64,000 nucleotides of DNA from Arthrobacter frigidicola (GCA_003602285.1 QZVU01000007.1:124001-188000), one strand, 5' to 3'; positions 1-9,615 are shown, counted from the stretch's first letter. The notes: generated by a model not told the origin, from the letters alone. Numbers and translations are program-made.

Positions 1-5
1 AAGGC

Positions 6-716
6 CTAGAGCGCCATCCACAGGGTCTTGCCGCGGCCCACCAGGTCGAAGCCCCGGGCCGCGAAGAACTCGGACCCGGAGGGCGCCGCATTGACTGCCA
101 GATGCCGGGCCCCGGAGGCGGCCGCCGTCTTGGCCGCGCGGCTCAGCAGCGCGGTGCCGAGGCCGCGGTTGCGGTACTCCGGCAGGACCTCGAGCGAGAA
201 GATCCCGCCCAGGCCCCGGAGCCCCGGAACCCCGGAGGGGTAGAACGCGTAGGCAGCGCCGACGACGTTCCCGCCAACCCGTGTCTCGGCGTGCCAGGCC
301 TGCCGTGGCTGGGACCGCACCACCCGCAGTTCCCGGGCCAGCGGCCCCAGATACTCGGGCACCTCCGTCGACAGTTCGGCGGCGCCGTCCTCATAGGCGG
401 CCGGAACTCCGACCGGCGCGGCCATCCACCACGGCTGCCACCCCGGGGAGAACCCCAGGGACGACAGGGCGCTGCTGCGCACCGCTCCGTTCAGCCAGAC
501 GCCCACCGTCTTCGCTCCCAGCCGGCTGCCCTCTGCGAGGCCCGGCCGGATGCCGGCCAGCGAGACCTCCTCCGGAAACAGGAGCAAAAGCTGCGACCGC
601 GCCGGAAGCCACGCCCACGTGCACCCGTGGGTGGAGAAGGTCTTCCCGCCGGTGGCGGTGGCAAGCGCCGCGAACCAGGCGGTGTGCAGACGCTGGACCT
701 GGGCAATTGTGACCAT
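6..716 (-). CDS. GNAT family N-acetyltransferase
   Basis: A 236-residue protein with a GCN5-related acetyltransferase domain in its C-terminal half. The acetyl-CoA pyrophosphate loop is readable as YRNRGLGTAL at residues 181-190 (R-x-x-G-x-G type), preceded by the usual beta strand (FSLEVLPE) and followed by an A-rich helix and an FFAARGFDL segment typical of the fold's end. The first 130 residues are less conserved and may be a second, degenerate GNAT half. It begins 6 nt downstream of the M3 peptidase stop on the same strand, so the two are probably co-transcribed. The acceptor substrate cannot be told from sequence. The gene is complete, its stop lying 6 nt inside the window edge. Confidence 0.85.
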   Translation of the reverse strand: MVTIAQVQRLHTAWFAALATATGGKTFSTHGCTWAWLPARSQLLLLFPEEVSLAGIRPGLAEGSRLGAKTVGVWLNGAVRSSALSSLGFSPGWQPWWMAAPVGVPAAYEDGAAELSTEVPEYLGPLARELRVVRSQPRQAWHAETRVGGNVVGAAYAFYPSGVPGLRGLGGIFSLEVLPEYRNRGLGTALLSRAAKTAAASGARHLAVNAAPSGSEFFAARGFDLVGRGKTLWMAL

Positions 717-722
717 CCGGGC

Positions 723-2732
723 TCAGGCCAGGCCCCGCCGCTTCAACAGCGGCTCCAGTTCGGCATCCCGGCCCCGGAAGTTGCGGAACGCCTGGAGCGG
801 GTCGATGCTGTTGCCCCGTGAAAGCAGCTCGGTGCGGAAGGTGTCGCCGTTAGCGCGGGTGAGTCCTCCCGAGGACTTGAACCACTCGACGGTGTCGGCG
901 TCGAGGACCTCGCTCCAGATGTAGGCGTAGTAGGCGGCGGCATAGCCGCCGGCGAAGATGTGCTTGAAATAGCCGGTCCGGTAGCGCGGAGGAACTAGGG
1001 CGAAGTCGACGCCAGCCTCCTGAAGCGCCCGCTGCTCGAAGGCCGCAGGGTCCTCAACGGGAGTGCCGGGCGGCAGGGAATGCCAGGCGAGGTCGAGCAG
1101 GGTCGCCCCGAGGTACTCGGTGGTGGCGAAGCCTTCGCCCCATGTCGACGCCGCTGTGATGCGGTCGATGACTTCCTGCGGGAGGGCTTCCCCGGTCTCA
1201 TGGTGGCGGGCGTAGTTCGCCACGACCTCGGGCCACAGCATCCACATCTCATTGACCTGCGAGGGATATTCGACGAAGTCGCGCGGGACGCTGGTGCCCG
1301 AAAAGGTGGGGTAGGTGACGTTCGAGAACAGGCCGTGCAGTGCGTGGCCGAACTCGTGGAAGGCGGTGACCACCTCGTCGAAGCTAAGGAGGGTCGGCTC
1401 CCCGGGCGGAGGCTTGGGAATGTTCAGGTTGTTCACCACGATGGCGCGGGTGCCCAGGAGCTGCGACTGGTCAACGAATGAGTTCATCCAGGCGCCCCCG
1501 TTCTTCGTTTCGCGGGTGTAGTAGTCGCCGAGGAACAGGCCCAGGCCGGATCCGTCCTCGTTGAAGACCTCCCACACGCGCACCTCGGGGTGGTAGCCGG
1601 TGAGGTCGGGGCGTTCGGTGAAGCGCAGCCCGTACAGCTGACCGGCCGCGAAGAAGATGCCGTCCTTCAGGACGCGGTTCAGCTCGAAGTAGGGCCGGAG
1701 CGCGGCGAGGTCGACGTCGTACTTCGAGCGCCGGACACGCTCGGAGTGGAAGGCCCAGTCCCACGGCTCCAGCGGGTGCCCGGCGTCGGCCTCGAGCTCG
1801 GCGGCCTCCGCCCGGGCGTTGCGCACCGCGGGGCCGGCCAGGGCGGCCAGGCGCTCCCGGATGGCCCCCAGCGAGGGCGCGGTCTGGTCGTCCGTGGCAG
1901 CCGCGGCGTACGTGTCGAAGCCCAGGAGGGCGGCGCGGTCCGCGCGCAGGGCCGCCATGCGTGCGGCCAGCTCAAGCGTGTTGTCCGGGCCGTCGCGGAA
2001 GCCGCGGTTCACCGACAGTTCGTAGAGCCGCCGGCGCACCGCGCGGTCGGTCAGCAGCGCCATCGCCGGCTGGTTGGTCGGAAGGATCAGGGTGAGCAGG
2101 TACTTGCCGGGGTGGCCTGCCGCAACGGCGGCGGCTGCGGCGGCTGCGATGTCATCGGCCGGGAGGCCGTCGAGCTCGGCCGCGGTGTCGAGCAGGAGCG
2201 CGGAGGCGTTGGTGTCCCGCAGCAGCCGCTGCTGGTACTCGGTCGACAGTTCGGAAAGCTTGGCGTTGAGCCCGCGCAGCCGGGTCTGGGCGGCGTCGTC
2301 GAGCTCGGCGCCCGCGGCAGTGAACCGCCGAAGGTACTCGGCCAGCAGCCGGGCCGGTTCGGCGTCGAGGCCGTCCGCGGAGACCGCCTTGAGACGCTCG
2401 AAGAGGGCGCGGTTGAGGTGGATATTGTCCGAGTGCTCGGCAAGGCGCGGCGCGATCCGCGTCTCGATCTCCTGGATGGCGGCCGTGGAGTCGGCCGAGG
2501 AACGGTTGGAGAATGCGGCGGCCACCCGCTGCAGGACCTGCCCCGAACGCTCGAGGGCGCCGATGGTGTTCTCGAAGTCTGCGGGCTTCGGAGTGGCGGT
2601 GATGGCCCCGATCTCGGCGAGCTGCTCCGCGAACCCCGCCTCGAAGGCCGGCAGGTAGTGGCCGTCCTCGATGCGGTCGAAGGGCGGCAGCTGGTAGGGG
2701 AGCGTGCTCGGCTCGAGGAAGGGGTTGCTCAT
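723..2732 (-). CDS. M3 family zinc oligopeptidase (Dcp/oligopeptidase A type)
   Basis: Cytoplasmic zinc metallopeptidase of family M3, which degrades short peptides. The zinc motif HEFGH is at residues 459-463, followed by the family's glutamate-bearing helix (FVEYPSQVNEMW). The C-terminal GYFKHIFAGGYAAAYYAY segment is also characteristic of Dcp and OpdA. Length is 669 residues, normal for the family. I chose the start that gives MSNPFLEP, the usual N-terminus of these enzymes. The open frame extends 50 codons further upstream, but that part is low-quality Pro/Gly/Arg sequence. The ribosome-binding site is weak, so the start is less sure than the identity. Confidence 0.9.
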   Translation of the reverse strand: MSNPFLEPSTLPYQLPPFDRIEDGHYLPAFEAGFAEQLAEIGAITATPKPADFENTIGALERSGQVLQRVAAAFSNRSSADSTAAIQEIETRIAPRLAEHSDNIHLNRALFERLKAVSADGLDAEPARLLAEYLRRFTAAGAELDDAAQTRLRGLNAKLSELSTEYQQRLLRDTNASALLLDTAAELDGLPADDIAAAAAAAVAAGHPGKYLLTLILPTNQPAMALLTDRAVRRRLYELSVNRGFRDGPDNTLELAARMAALRADRAALLGFDTYAAAATDDQTAPSLGAIRERLAALAGPAVRNARAEAAELEADAGHPLEPWDWAFHSERVRRSKYDVDLAALRPYFELNRVLKDGIFFAAGQLYGLRFTERPDLTGYHPEVRVWEVFNEDGSGLGLFLGDYYTRETKNGGAWMNSFVDQSQLLGTRAIVVNNLNIPKPPPGEPTLLSFDEVVTAFHEFGHALHGLFSNVTYPTFSGTSVPRDFVEYPSQVNEMWMLWPEVVANYARHHETGEALPQEVIDRITAASTWGEGFATTEYLGATLLDLAWHSLPPGTPVEDPAAFEQRALQEAGVDFALVPPRYRTGYFKHIFAGGYAAAYYAYIWSEVLDADTVEWFKSSGGLTRANGDTFRTELLSRGNSIDPLQAFRNFRGRDAELEPLLKRRGLA

Positions 2733-2906
2733 AAGCCTTAACTTTTGCATGCCGCGGCGCCGGCCGGGAACTGGTTCCCCTCCGGCGCCCCTACCGAGCG
2801 GTCCGGGAACCGGATGAGCTGCCTGACTGACCTGTTTGAACGACCTGCCCGGATCACCCCGCTGGATACCGGGCGGGGCCAACGGAGGTGGGTCAGGGCA
2901 GGCAGA

Positions 2907-2952
2907 AGTCAGCGCGGACGCGGCTCAGCGCGGGCGGGAGTCAGCGCGGACG
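2907..2952. repeat. short direct repeat at the 3' end of gatD
   Basis: The 14-nt string AGTCAGCGCGGACG occurs at 2907-2920 and again at 2939-2952, spanning the gatD stop codon. It looks like a small duplication of the gene's last codons. No further structure is evident in the 200 nt between gatD and the peptidase gene. Confidence 0.6.
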
Positions 2953-3663
2953 GCTCCCCGCATGGCGCCGGGCGAGGTCGGCGAGGGTGTCGTCAACCTC
3001 GCCTGGCTCGAAGGTCCCGTACTTCCGCTCGACCGCGGTCCGGATGAGGAAGTCAGCGATCGCCGGGTTCTTCGGGAGCAGCGAGCCGTGGAGGTAGCTG
3101 GCCACCACATTGTGGTGGCGTGCGCCCTCGTGGTTGTCGCGGGCGTTGTTGCCCTCGCCCTTGGTGACGGTGGCCAGCGGCGTCACTCCGGCGCCCAGGA
3201 AGGTCTGCCCGCTGTGGTTTTCGTACCCGTGGATCTCGCCGAACTCCCCGCTGGTGGCGACGACGTTGCCGATGAGGCGCTCCTTTCCACCGTGGGTCTC
3301 AAGGTCGAGCACCCCGATGCCCGGGATCACCGTGCCGTCCACGGTCTTAAAGAACCTGCCGAACAGCTGATAGAGCCCGCAGATGGCAAGCATCGGCTGT
3401 CCGTCCTCGGCCAGCCCGCGCAGGCGGGGCCCAATGGCCTGAAGGTCCTCCTGGATGACCAGCTGCCCGCTGTCCTGGCCGCCGCCGCCGATGATCAGGT
3501 CGGCGTCGTCGGGGAAGCTGTCGCCGGCGTTGTGTTCGGAGATGACGGCGTCGTATCCGTGCCAGGCCAGGCGCTGCTTGAGCACCAGGACGTTGCCCCA
3601 GTCGCCGTAGATGTTCATCTCGCGGGGGTACAGCTGAAGGATGTGGATCGAGCCCTTGGACAT
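2941..3663 (-). CDS. gatD: lipid II isoglutaminyl synthase, glutaminase subunit GatD
   Basis: A CobB/CobQ-like class I glutamine amidotransferase that supplies ammonia to MurT so that the alpha-carboxyl of D-Glu in lipid II is amidated to D-isoglutamine. The nucleophile elbow AICGLYQLFG places the catalytic cysteine at residue 95, and the VVASYLHG segment places the catalytic histidine at 192, both near the positions known in Staphylococcus GatD. At 240 residues the protein has family length. Its ATG shares one base with the murT stop (TGATG), so the pair is translationally coupled, as expected for a two-subunit enzyme acting at the cytoplasmic face of the membrane. Confidence 0.93.
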   Translation of the reverse strand: MSKGSIHILQLYPREMNIYGDWGNVLVLKQRLAWHGYDAVISEHNAGDSFPDDADLIIGGGGQDSGQLVIQEDLQAIGPRLRGLAEDGQPMLAICGLYQLFGRFFKTVDGTVIPGIGVLDLETHGGKERLIGNVVATSGEFGEIHGYENHSGQTFLGAGVTPLATVTKGEGNNARDNHEGARHHNVVASYLHGSLLPKNPAIADFLIRTAVERKYGTFEPGEVDDTLADLARRHAGSRPR

Positions 3664-4934
3664 CAGGAAACCACCTCGACGGTCGTGATCTTGGACAGTT
3701 CGCGCCGCACGGCGAGCATCGCCGTGTAGGTGCAGAAGATGCGTTTGGGCCGGCCCGGGCTGCCGGCGATGAACGCCTTGAGCGCCGCCGGGATCTCGGG
3801 CTCGACGCCGCGGACCTCGACGTCGTCGTACTTCAGGCGCAGCGCCATGTCGTAGGCACGCACCCCGGTGACGAGGTCGACGCCGCCGGCGCTCAGCGAG
3901 TCGAAGTCAACGTCCCACAGCCACGACATGTCGCGGCCGTCGGCGTAGTTGTCGTTGATCGCGATCATGGTGGCGGTGCCGGCCGGATCGAAGGACTTCA
4001 GTCCGAGCCGGAAGCCGCTGGGGTTTTTCACGAGGACCAGTTCGAGGGGCTGGCCGTCGACGGTGAGGCTCTCGCCGCGCCCGAAGGCCGGTTCGACGGC
4101 CGACAGCGAGGCGAACAGGGCGTCCTCGTCGGCGGCCCCGCCGAGCACGGTGCGGGCCGCGGCCAGGGCGGCGGCCGCATTGAAGATGTTGTAGACCCCG
4201 CGCAGGCGCAGGTCGGCCGGCACCGACTTCCCGCCGACGCCGAACACCGCGCCGTTGCCTTCGACCTGCTCCAGCACGACGTCGGCGGGGAGGTCCGACG
4301 GCGCCGGAACGCCGGTGGCGCCCCGGAGTTCGTCGTCGTTGGGGAAGGTGCTGCGAAGCGAGGGGTCGAGGCCGAAGTAGACGACGCCGGCGTCCCGCAC
4401 CGTCGGCGCGAGGCCGGCCACACGCGGGTCCTCGCGGTTGAGGATCACCGTGCCGGTGGTGGCGGCGGCGATCTTGCTCAGCAGGCGGGTGGTCGCATCG
4501 ATCTCGCCGAACCGGTCGAGCTGATCCCTCAGGACGTTCAGCAGCAGGGAGTACTTCGGGCGGACAAGGTTCACGAAGTGCACGGCGTGGGCCTCGTCGA
4601 GTTCAAGGACGGCGATGTCCGCCTCGAGGCGTCCGCGCCAGTCCACCTCGCCGAGCAGGGCCGCGGCGACGCCCCGGGTGAAGTTGCTGCCGGTCCGGTT
4701 CGTGAAAACCTTGAGGCCCTGACCCTCGAGCAGCTCAACGACCATCTTGGTGGTCGTGGTCTTGCCGTTGGTGCCGCTGACCACCATCACGCCGTGCTCG
4801 AGGGTGGACAGGGCCCGGCCCATGAAGCCCGGGTCGAGGCGTTCCACCACGAGGCCCGGCAGCGCAGACCCGCCGCCGCGCAGCTTCGAGGCGCGGCGCA
4901 CCGCTTTTCCAACCAGCACGCTCAGGGGATTCAT
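3663..4934 (-). CDS. murT: lipid II isoglutaminyl synthase, Mur-ligase subunit MurT
   Basis: ATP-dependent Mur ligase-like subunit that activates the D-Glu carboxyl of lipid II for amidation by GatD-derived ammonia. The P-loop GTNGKTTTTK lies near residues 54-63. The central domain carries LNREDPRVAGL, and the C-terminal DUF1727-type domain ends near residue 423. Staphylococcal MurT has a four-cysteine zinc ribbon inserted in the central domain. I see only one cysteine in the whole protein here (in RIFCTYTA near the end), so that ribbon is absent. The gene is divergent from pdxT with an 84-nt gap holding promoters for both. Confidence 0.93.
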   Translation of the reverse strand: MNPLSVLVGKAVRRASKLRGGGSALPGLVVERLDPGFMGRALSTLEHGVMVVSGTNGKTTTTKMVVELLEGQGLKVFTNRTGSNFTRGVAAALLGEVDWRGRLEADIAVLELDEAHAVHFVNLVRPKYSLLLNVLRDQLDRFGEIDATTRLLSKIAAATTGTVILNREDPRVAGLAPTVRDAGVVYFGLDPSLRSTFPNDDELRGATGVPAPSDLPADVVLEQVEGNGAVFGVGGKSVPADLRLRGVYNIFNAAAALAAARTVLGGAADEDALFASLSAVEPAFGRGESLTVDGQPLELVLVKNPSGFRLGLKSFDPAGTATMIAINDNYADGRDMSWLWDVDFDSLSAGGVDLVTGVRAYDMALRLKYDDVEVRGVEPEIPAALKAFIAGSPGRPKRIFCTYTAMLAVRRELSKITTVEVVS

Positions 4935-5006
4935 GCCTTTAAACCTAGCGCAAGCACCGGAGGGAACCGGTCAGCCGGCCCGCGCCCGGCGCGGAAACGG
5001 ACGACC

Positions 5007-5012
5007 TAGAAT
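5007..5012 (+). promoter_or_regulatory. -10 box of pdxT, probable leaderless start
   Basis: TAGAAT ends 6 nt before the pdxT ATG. This puts the expected transcription start at or next to the A of the start codon, consistent with a leaderless mRNA. No convincing -35 box is visible. The same arrangement recurs before hisI and, with weaker boxes, before hisE and pyk. Confidence 0.6.
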
Positions 5013-5018
5013 TGGACT

Positions 5019-5732
5019 ATGGCCTCTTCCTCACCTTCGCCCTCCTCCGGCGTGCGCATCGGCGTGCTGGCCGTCCAGGGGGACGTGCGCGAACATATCC
5101 AAACCATCGAGTCGCTCGGTGGCACCGCCACCGCCGTCCGGCGGCCCTCCGAGCTGGAGGGCATCGACGGGATCATCATGCCCGGTGGCGAATCCACGAC
5201 GATCGACAAGCTCACCCGGGCCTTCGACCTTGCCGAACCGCTGCGCGCGCTGCTGAAAGGCGGCCTGCCGGCCTACGGTTCCTGCGCAGGCATGATTATG
5301 CTCGCCGACGTCATCGCCGACCCCTCCACCGACCGCCAGGGCAACCCGCAGCAGACCCTTGGGGGACTGGACATCGTGGTGCGGCGCAACGCCTTCGGCC
5401 GCCAGCGGGAATCCTTCGAGACCGACCTCGCCTTCACCGGGCTCGCCGACACCGCCGGCGCCGGCGGAGACGACCCGGTGCGGGCCGTCTTCATCCGTGC
5501 ACCCTGGGTGGAGAAGGTCGGTCCCTCGGTGGAGGTCCTCGCCGAGGTGCCGGCGCCGGAGACGCCCCCGCCCGGCGGGTCCGGCGACGGCGGCCCGGAT
5601 AAGTCCGGGACGGTCGCTAGAATTGTGGCAGTGCGGTCGGGCAACCTGCTCGCGACGAGTTTCCATCCGGAAGTCACCGGCGAGCGGCGGGTCCACGAAT
5701 TGTTTATTCGAATGATCAGAGGAGAAGCGTAG
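5019..5732 (+). CDS. pdxT: pyridoxal 5'-phosphate synthase glutaminase subunit PdxT
   Basis: Class I glutaminase that feeds ammonia to PdxS for vitamin B6 (PLP) synthesis. The N-terminal [13 protein letters not shown], the PGGESTT loop, the nucleophile elbow with Cys89 (AYGSCAG) and the His216-Pro-Glu218 pair (SFHPE) are all present. Length is 237 residues, longer than the usual 185-200. The extra sequence is a Ser/Pro N-terminus and a Pro/Gly-rich insertion near residues 178-197, just before the last catalytic strand. No pdxS is in the window, so the partner must be elsewhere. yebC follows 2 nt after the stop. Confidence 0.93.
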   Translation: MASSSPSPSSGVRIGVLAVQGDVREHIQTIESLGGTATAVRRPSELEGIDGIIMPGGESTTIDKLTRAFDLAEPLRALLKGGLPAYGSCAGMIMLADVIADPSTDRQGNPQQTLGGLDIVVRRNAFGRQRESFETDLAFTGLADTAGAGGDDPVRAVFIRAPWVEKVGPSVEVLAEVPAPETPPPGGSGDGGPDKSGTVARIVAVRSGNLLATSFHPEVTGERRVHELFIRMIRGEA

Positions 5733-5734
5733 GC

Positions 5735-6493
5735 ATGTCGGGGCACTCTAAGTGGGCTACAACCAAACATAAGAAGGCCGCGATCGACGCCAAGCGCGCG
5801 AAGTCCTTCGCCAAGCTGATCAAGAACATCGAGGTGGCGGCGCGGGCCGGAGGCGCGGACCTCGCCGGCAACCCGGGCCTCGAGCTCGCGGTGTCTAAGG
5901 CGAAGAAGACCTCGGTCCCCATCGACAACATCAACCGCGCCGTCAAGCGCGGCGCCGGGCTCCTTGGCGACGCCGTCGACTACCAGACCATCATGTACGA
6001 GGCGCGCGGGCCCCAGGGCTCGGCCCTGCTCATCGAGTGCCTCACCGACAACAAGAACCGGGCCGCTTCCGAGGTCCGCCTCGGCATCACCCGCAACGGC
6101 GGCAGCGTCGCCGACCCGGGGTCGGTCGCCTACCTGTTCACCCGCAAGGGCGTCGTGACGCTGCCCAAGAACGGACTGTCCGAGGACGACGTCCTGATGG
6201 CGGTCCTCGACGCCGGCGCCGAGGAGGTCAAGGAGTCCGCCGACACCTTCGAGGTGATCTCCGAGCCGCAGGACCTGCGGGCCGTGGTGGCCGCGCTCGA
6301 GGAAAACGGCATCGAATACGACACCGACGAGGCCGAATTCGTTCCCTCGATGGAGGTCCAGCTCGACGTCGACGGCGCGAAGAAGTTCCTCAAGCTCGTC
6401 GACGCCCTCGAAGAGCTGGACGACGTGCAGAACGTGTACTCCAACGCCGACCTCTCCGAAGAGGTCCTCGCCGAACTCGAGACCGACGATTAG
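5735..6493 (+). CDS. YebC/PmpR family protein
   Basis: Full-length (252 residues) member of the YebC/TACO1 family, starting [21 protein letters not shown]. Family members are described as transcriptional regulators and, more recently, as translation factors that help ribosomes through proline-rich stretches, so the role here is left open. It lies 2 nt after pdxT and 33 nt before ruvC, the usual actinobacterial neighbourhood upstream of ruvCAB. Confidence 0.95.
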   Translation: MSGHSKWATTKHKKAAIDAKRAKSFAKLIKNIEVAARAGGADLAGNPGLELAVSKAKKTSVPIDNINRAVKRGAGLLGDAVDYQTIMYEARGPQGSALLIECLTDNKNRAASEVRLGITRNGGSVADPGSVAYLFTRKGVVTLPKNGLSEDDVLMAVLDAGAEEVKESADTFEVISEPQDLRAVVAALEENGIEYDTDEAEFVPSMEVQLDVDGAKKFLKLVDALEELDDVQNVYSNADLSEEVLAELETDD

Positions 6494-6526
6494 CACCGTC
6501 CGGGCGGGCCTGCGGGACGGTGAACC

Positions 6527-7102
6527 GTGACGATCCGCGTCATGGGCATCGACCCCGGGCTGACCCGGTGCGGCCTGGCCGTCGTCGACGTCGAACCGAA
6601 CCGGCACTCGACCCTGGTCGCCGTGGGCGTCGTCGGCACGGAGGCCGGACGCAGCCTTGACCAGCGCCTGCTGGTCATCGCCGAGGCCGTCGACGAGTGG
6701 CTCGACCTTCACTCCCCGCACGTGCTGGCCGTCGAACGGGTATTCAGCCAGCTCAATGTCAGCACCGTGATGGGAACCGCCCAGGCCTCCGGGGTGGTCA
6801 TCGCGGCCGCCGCCCGGCGCGGAATCCCCGTCGCACTGCACACCCCCACCGAGGTCAAGGCCGCGGTGACCGGCAACGGGCAGTCCGACAAGGTGGCCGT
6901 CACCAAGATGGTCACCAAGATCCTGCGCCTTGACGCCCCGCCGCGGCCGGCCGACGCCGCCGATGCCCTGGCCCTGGCCATCACCCACGCCTGGCGCAGG
7001 GGAGTGGGCCTGCAGGGTGCGGCCGCCGCCTCCGGTGCGGGAGCCGCCACGCCTGCCCAGCGGATGTGGGCCGAGGCCGAGGCGAGGGCTCGGCGCCGCT
7101 GA
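6527..7102 (+). CDS. ruvC: crossover junction endodeoxyribonuclease RuvC
   Basis: Holliday junction resolvase that cuts the junction held by RuvAB. The four acidic active-site residues are visible: Asp9 (GIDPGLT), Glu70 (AVERVF), Asp143 and Asp146 (PADAADAL). Length is 191 residues, with a GTG start. The C-terminal 30 residues are Ala/Arg-rich, as in other actinobacterial RuvC proteins. Confidence 0.96.
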   Translation: MTIRVMGIDPGLTRCGLAVVDVEPNRHSTLVAVGVVGTEAGRSLDQRLLVIAEAVDEWLDLHSPHVLAVERVFSQLNVSTVMGTAQASGVVIAAAARRGIPVALHTPTEVKAAVTGNGQSDKVAVTKMVTKILRLDAPPRPADAADALALAITHAWRRGVGLQGAAAASGAGAATPAQRMWAEAEARARRR

Positions 7103-7225
7103 TCGGCACCGCGGAGTACCCGCGAAACACCCGCCGGCTGAGGGGCGCCGCGGAGGACCCGGCAGCGCTGACGGCGATGGCCCGGTGTGGCGTTGTACGT
7201 CCGGAGGCCCGGAACGGTAACGTAA

Positions 7226-7241
7226 TAGAAAGTATGTTCGG
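7226..7241 (+). promoter_or_regulatory. candidate LexA (SOS) box upstream of ruvA
   Basis: TAGAAA-GTAT-GTTCGG resembles the actinobacterial SOS box TCGAAC-N4-GTTCGA, with a near-perfect right half. It overlaps an AT-rich TAACGTAATAG segment that could be the -10 region of a promoter for ruvAB. It lies 51 nt upstream of the ruvA start, in a 189-nt gap after ruvC. LexA control of ruvAB is well established in other bacteria; binding here is inferred. Confidence 0.5.
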
Positions 7242-7291
7242 ACGCTGGTTCGGGCGATCGATCCCACCCCCCCTCTTTGGAGCTCCCCGAC

Positions 7292-7915
7292 ATGATCAGT
7301 TCCCTCCGCGGCACGGTGGCCTCAGTGGGCCTGCAGTCCGCCGTGCTCGACGTCAACGGTTTCGGCATGCAGGTCCAGGCGACGCCGCAGACCCTGGCCA
7401 CGCTCCGGGTCGGCGGCGAAGCCCAGGTCTTCACCACTATGGTTGTGCGCGAGGACTCGATGACCCTCTTCGGCTTCGAGGACGCCGAGCAGCGGGAGGT
7501 CTTCGACACGCTGCTGGCCATCAGCGGCGTCGGCCCGCGGCTCGCCCTGGCCGTGCTCGCCGTGCACACCCCCGAAGCCATCCGCATCGCCGCGTCCTCA
7601 GGGGACGACAAGGCGTTCAGCAAGGTGCCCGGAATCGGGCCCAAGGGGGCGCGCAGGATCGTCCTCGAACTCGCCGGCAAGCTGGTGCCCCTCGAGGCGC
7701 CCGGCGTGCCGAAGAACACCTGGCAGGGCCAGGTGCTCAACGCCATGGTCGGCCTTGGCTGGTCTGAGAAGGACGCCGGGGCCGCCATCGACGCCGCCAC
7801 CGCCGAGGCGCCCGAGGTCGCGGCCACCGGCGACGTCGCCCAGATCCTCAAGCTCACCCTCCGCCGCCTCGGCTCCGACGGAGCACGGAGCTCGGCCCGG
7901 GCGAAGAGCCTCTGA
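7292..7915 (+). CDS. ruvA: Holliday junction branch migration protein RuvA
   Basis: DNA-binding tetramer that targets RuvB to Holliday junctions. The protein (207 residues) starts MISSLRGTV, the standard RuvA N-terminus. I chose that ATG over an in-frame TTG five codons upstream because a GGAG ribosome-binding site precedes it at a suitable distance. Helix-hairpin-helix motifs appear as [10 protein letters not shown] and [12 protein letters not shown], and the C-terminal RuvB-binding domain ends the chain. The stop overlaps the ruvB ATG by one base. Confidence 0.96.
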   Translation: MISSLRGTVASVGLQSAVLDVNGFGMQVQATPQTLATLRVGGEAQVFTTMVVREDSMTLFGFEDAEQREVFDTLLAISGVGPRLALAVLAVHTPEAIRIAASSGDDKAFSKVPGIGPKGARRIVLELAGKLVPLEAPGVPKNTWQGQVLNAMVGLGWSEKDAGAAIDAATAEAPEVAATGDVAQILKLTLRRLGSDGARSSARAKSL

Positions 7916-9024
7916 TGGCCTCCGCGCAGCAGCCCGGCGATGCACCCCTGGTCGCGGCAGGTTCCGACCCCGAGGACCGTGCCGTCGAGGCCGCCCTGCG
8001 GCCGAAGAACCTCGACGACTTCGTCGGCCAGAAGCGCGTGCGCCGGCAGCTGTCCCTCGTGCTCGAGGCCTCCCGGCTCCGCGGCCGCAGCGCCGACCAC
8101 GTGCTGCTCTCCGGCCCGCCCGGGCTGGGCAAGACCACGCTCGCCATGATCATCGCCGCCGAGATGAACGCGCCGCTGCGCATCTCCTCGGGGCCCGCCA
8201 TCCAGCACGCCGGCGACCTCGCCGCGATCCTCTCCTCGCTCACCGAGGGCGAGGTGCTGTTCCTCGACGAAATCCACCGCATGTCCCGCCCGGCGGAGGA
8301 AATGCTCTACATGGCGATGGAGGACTTCCGCGTCGACATCGTCGTCGGCAAGGGCCCCGGCGCCACGGCCATCCCGCTCGACCTTCCCCCCTTCACCCTC
8401 GTCGGGGCCACCACCCGCGCCGGGCTGCTGCCCGGGCCGCTGCGCGACCGCTTCGGCTTCACCGGCCACCTCGAGTTCTACTCCACCGATGAGCTCGAAC
8501 TGGTGCTGCGCCGCTCGGCCATGCTCATGGACATGAAGGTCAACTCGGCCGCCTTCGCCGAGATCGCCGGCCGCTCCCGGGGCACCCCGCGCATCGCCAA
8601 CCGACTGCTGCGCCGGGTGCGCGACTGGGCGCTCGTCCACGGCATCGACCTGATCGACGCCTCCAGCGCCGGGGCGGCGCTGGACATGTACGAGGTCGAC
8701 GAAAAGGGCCTGGACCGGCTCGACCGCTCCGTGCTGACCGCGCTGATCACCAAGTTCAACGGCGGACCCGTGGGCCTCTCGACGCTCGCCATCGCCGTCG
8801 GGGAGGAACCGGAAACCGTCGAGACGGTCGCCGAGCCGTACCTGGTGCGCGAGGGCATGCTCGGGCGCACCCCGCGCGGCAGGATCGCCACCGCCGCGGC
8901 CTGGCACCACCTCGGGCTGGTGATGCCGCCCTCGGTGGCCGCAGCGATGCCCGAGGACCTCTTCACCGCCGCGCAGGAGGACGAGGTTCCAAGCGGGGAC
9001 CCGGCCGAGGACTGGATGACCTGA
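7915..9024 (+). CDS. ruvB: Holliday junction branch migration ATPase RuvB
   Basis: Hexameric AAA+ motor of branch migration. Walker A is GPPGLGKTT (residues 67-75) and Walker B is LFLDEIH (115-121). Sensor 1 (GATTRAGLL) and the arginine-finger region (PGPLRDRFG) follow, and the C-terminal winged helix contains GRTPRGR. Length is 369 residues with a short extra N- and C-terminus. It is translationally coupled to ruvA. Confidence 0.97.
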   Translation: MASAQQPGDAPLVAAGSDPEDRAVEAALRPKNLDDFVGQKRVRRQLSLVLEASRLRGRSADHVLLSGPPGLGKTTLAMIIAAEMNAPLRISSGPAIQHAGDLAAILSSLTEGEVLFLDEIHRMSRPAEEMLYMAMEDFRVDIVVGKGPGATAIPLDLPPFTLVGATTRAGLLPGPLRDRFGFTGHLEFYSTDELELVLRRSAMLMDMKVNSAAFAEIAGRSRGTPRIANRLLRRVRDWALVHGIDLIDASSAGAALDMYEVDEKGLDRLDRSVLTALITKFNGGPVGLSTLAIAVGEEPETVETVAEPYLVREGMLGRTPRGRIATAAAWHHLGLVMPPSVAAAMPEDLFTAAQEDEVPSGDPAEDWMT

Positions 9025-9138
9025 CCCCGCCTGACCGGCCGGGAGCCGGTTTCCCTTTACACTGGGAGGACACGCGGCGTGAGCCGGCTGAACCTGCGCC
9101 GGCTGTGCCGACCCCAGTTATAGGAACGGAACTTTTCT

Positions 9139-9615
9139 GTGTTCGCAAACGTAGTAGCTTCGACCGCGACGGAAGCCGGCGATGCCGCCGGTTCTTCGTT
9201 CGACATCTTCAACCTGATCCTGCCGCTCGCGCTGGCGTTTCTGATCTTCTCCATGTTCCGCCGCCAGCGCAAGGCCAAGCAGCAGGTCACCGAGATGCGT
9301 TCGCAGATGGAGCCCGGCGCCGAGGTGATGACCCAGTTCGGCCTCTTTGGGACCATCGTGTCGATCGACCAGGAGAACAACAAGGCCGTCATCGAACTCT
9401 CCCCGGGCAACACCGCCACCGTGCACACCCAGGCCCTGAGCAAGGTCGTAATGCAGGAGCCGGCAGGGGACCTCGATGACGAGCCTTCCGTCGCCGCGCC
9501 GGACACCATCGCCACGACCGGGACCGCCGGCGCCGCGGGAAGCACCGCCGCCGAAACCCCCGAGGAAACCGTGGCGCGGCTGAACCGCGAGAACAACAGG
9601 AACAACGACAATTAG
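9139..9615 (+). CDS. yajC: preprotein translocase subunit YajC
   Basis: Small single-span membrane protein of the SecDF-YajC complex. One transmembrane helix (FNLILPLALAFLIFSMF, roughly residues 25-41) is followed by RRQRKAKQQ and the conserved EPGAEVMTQFGLFGTI core. The remaining C-terminal 60 residues are Ala/Thr/Pro-rich and poorly conserved. It starts with GTG and is 158 residues long. It is followed by secD and secF in the standard order. Confidence 0.93.
   Translation: MFANVVASTATEAGDAAGSSFDIFNLILPLALAFLIFSMFRRQRKAKQQVTEMRSQMEPGAEVMTQFGLFGTIVSIDQENNKAVIELSPGNTATVHTQALSKVVMQEPAGDLDDEPSVAAPDTIATTGTAGAAGSTAAETPEETVARLNRENNRNNDN

Noticed and set aside
5273-7267. Very long minus-strand frame (664 codons) opposite pdxT-yebC-ruvC
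   Set aside because: It is a shadow of GC-rich codon bias; three well-recognised genes lie on the plus strand.
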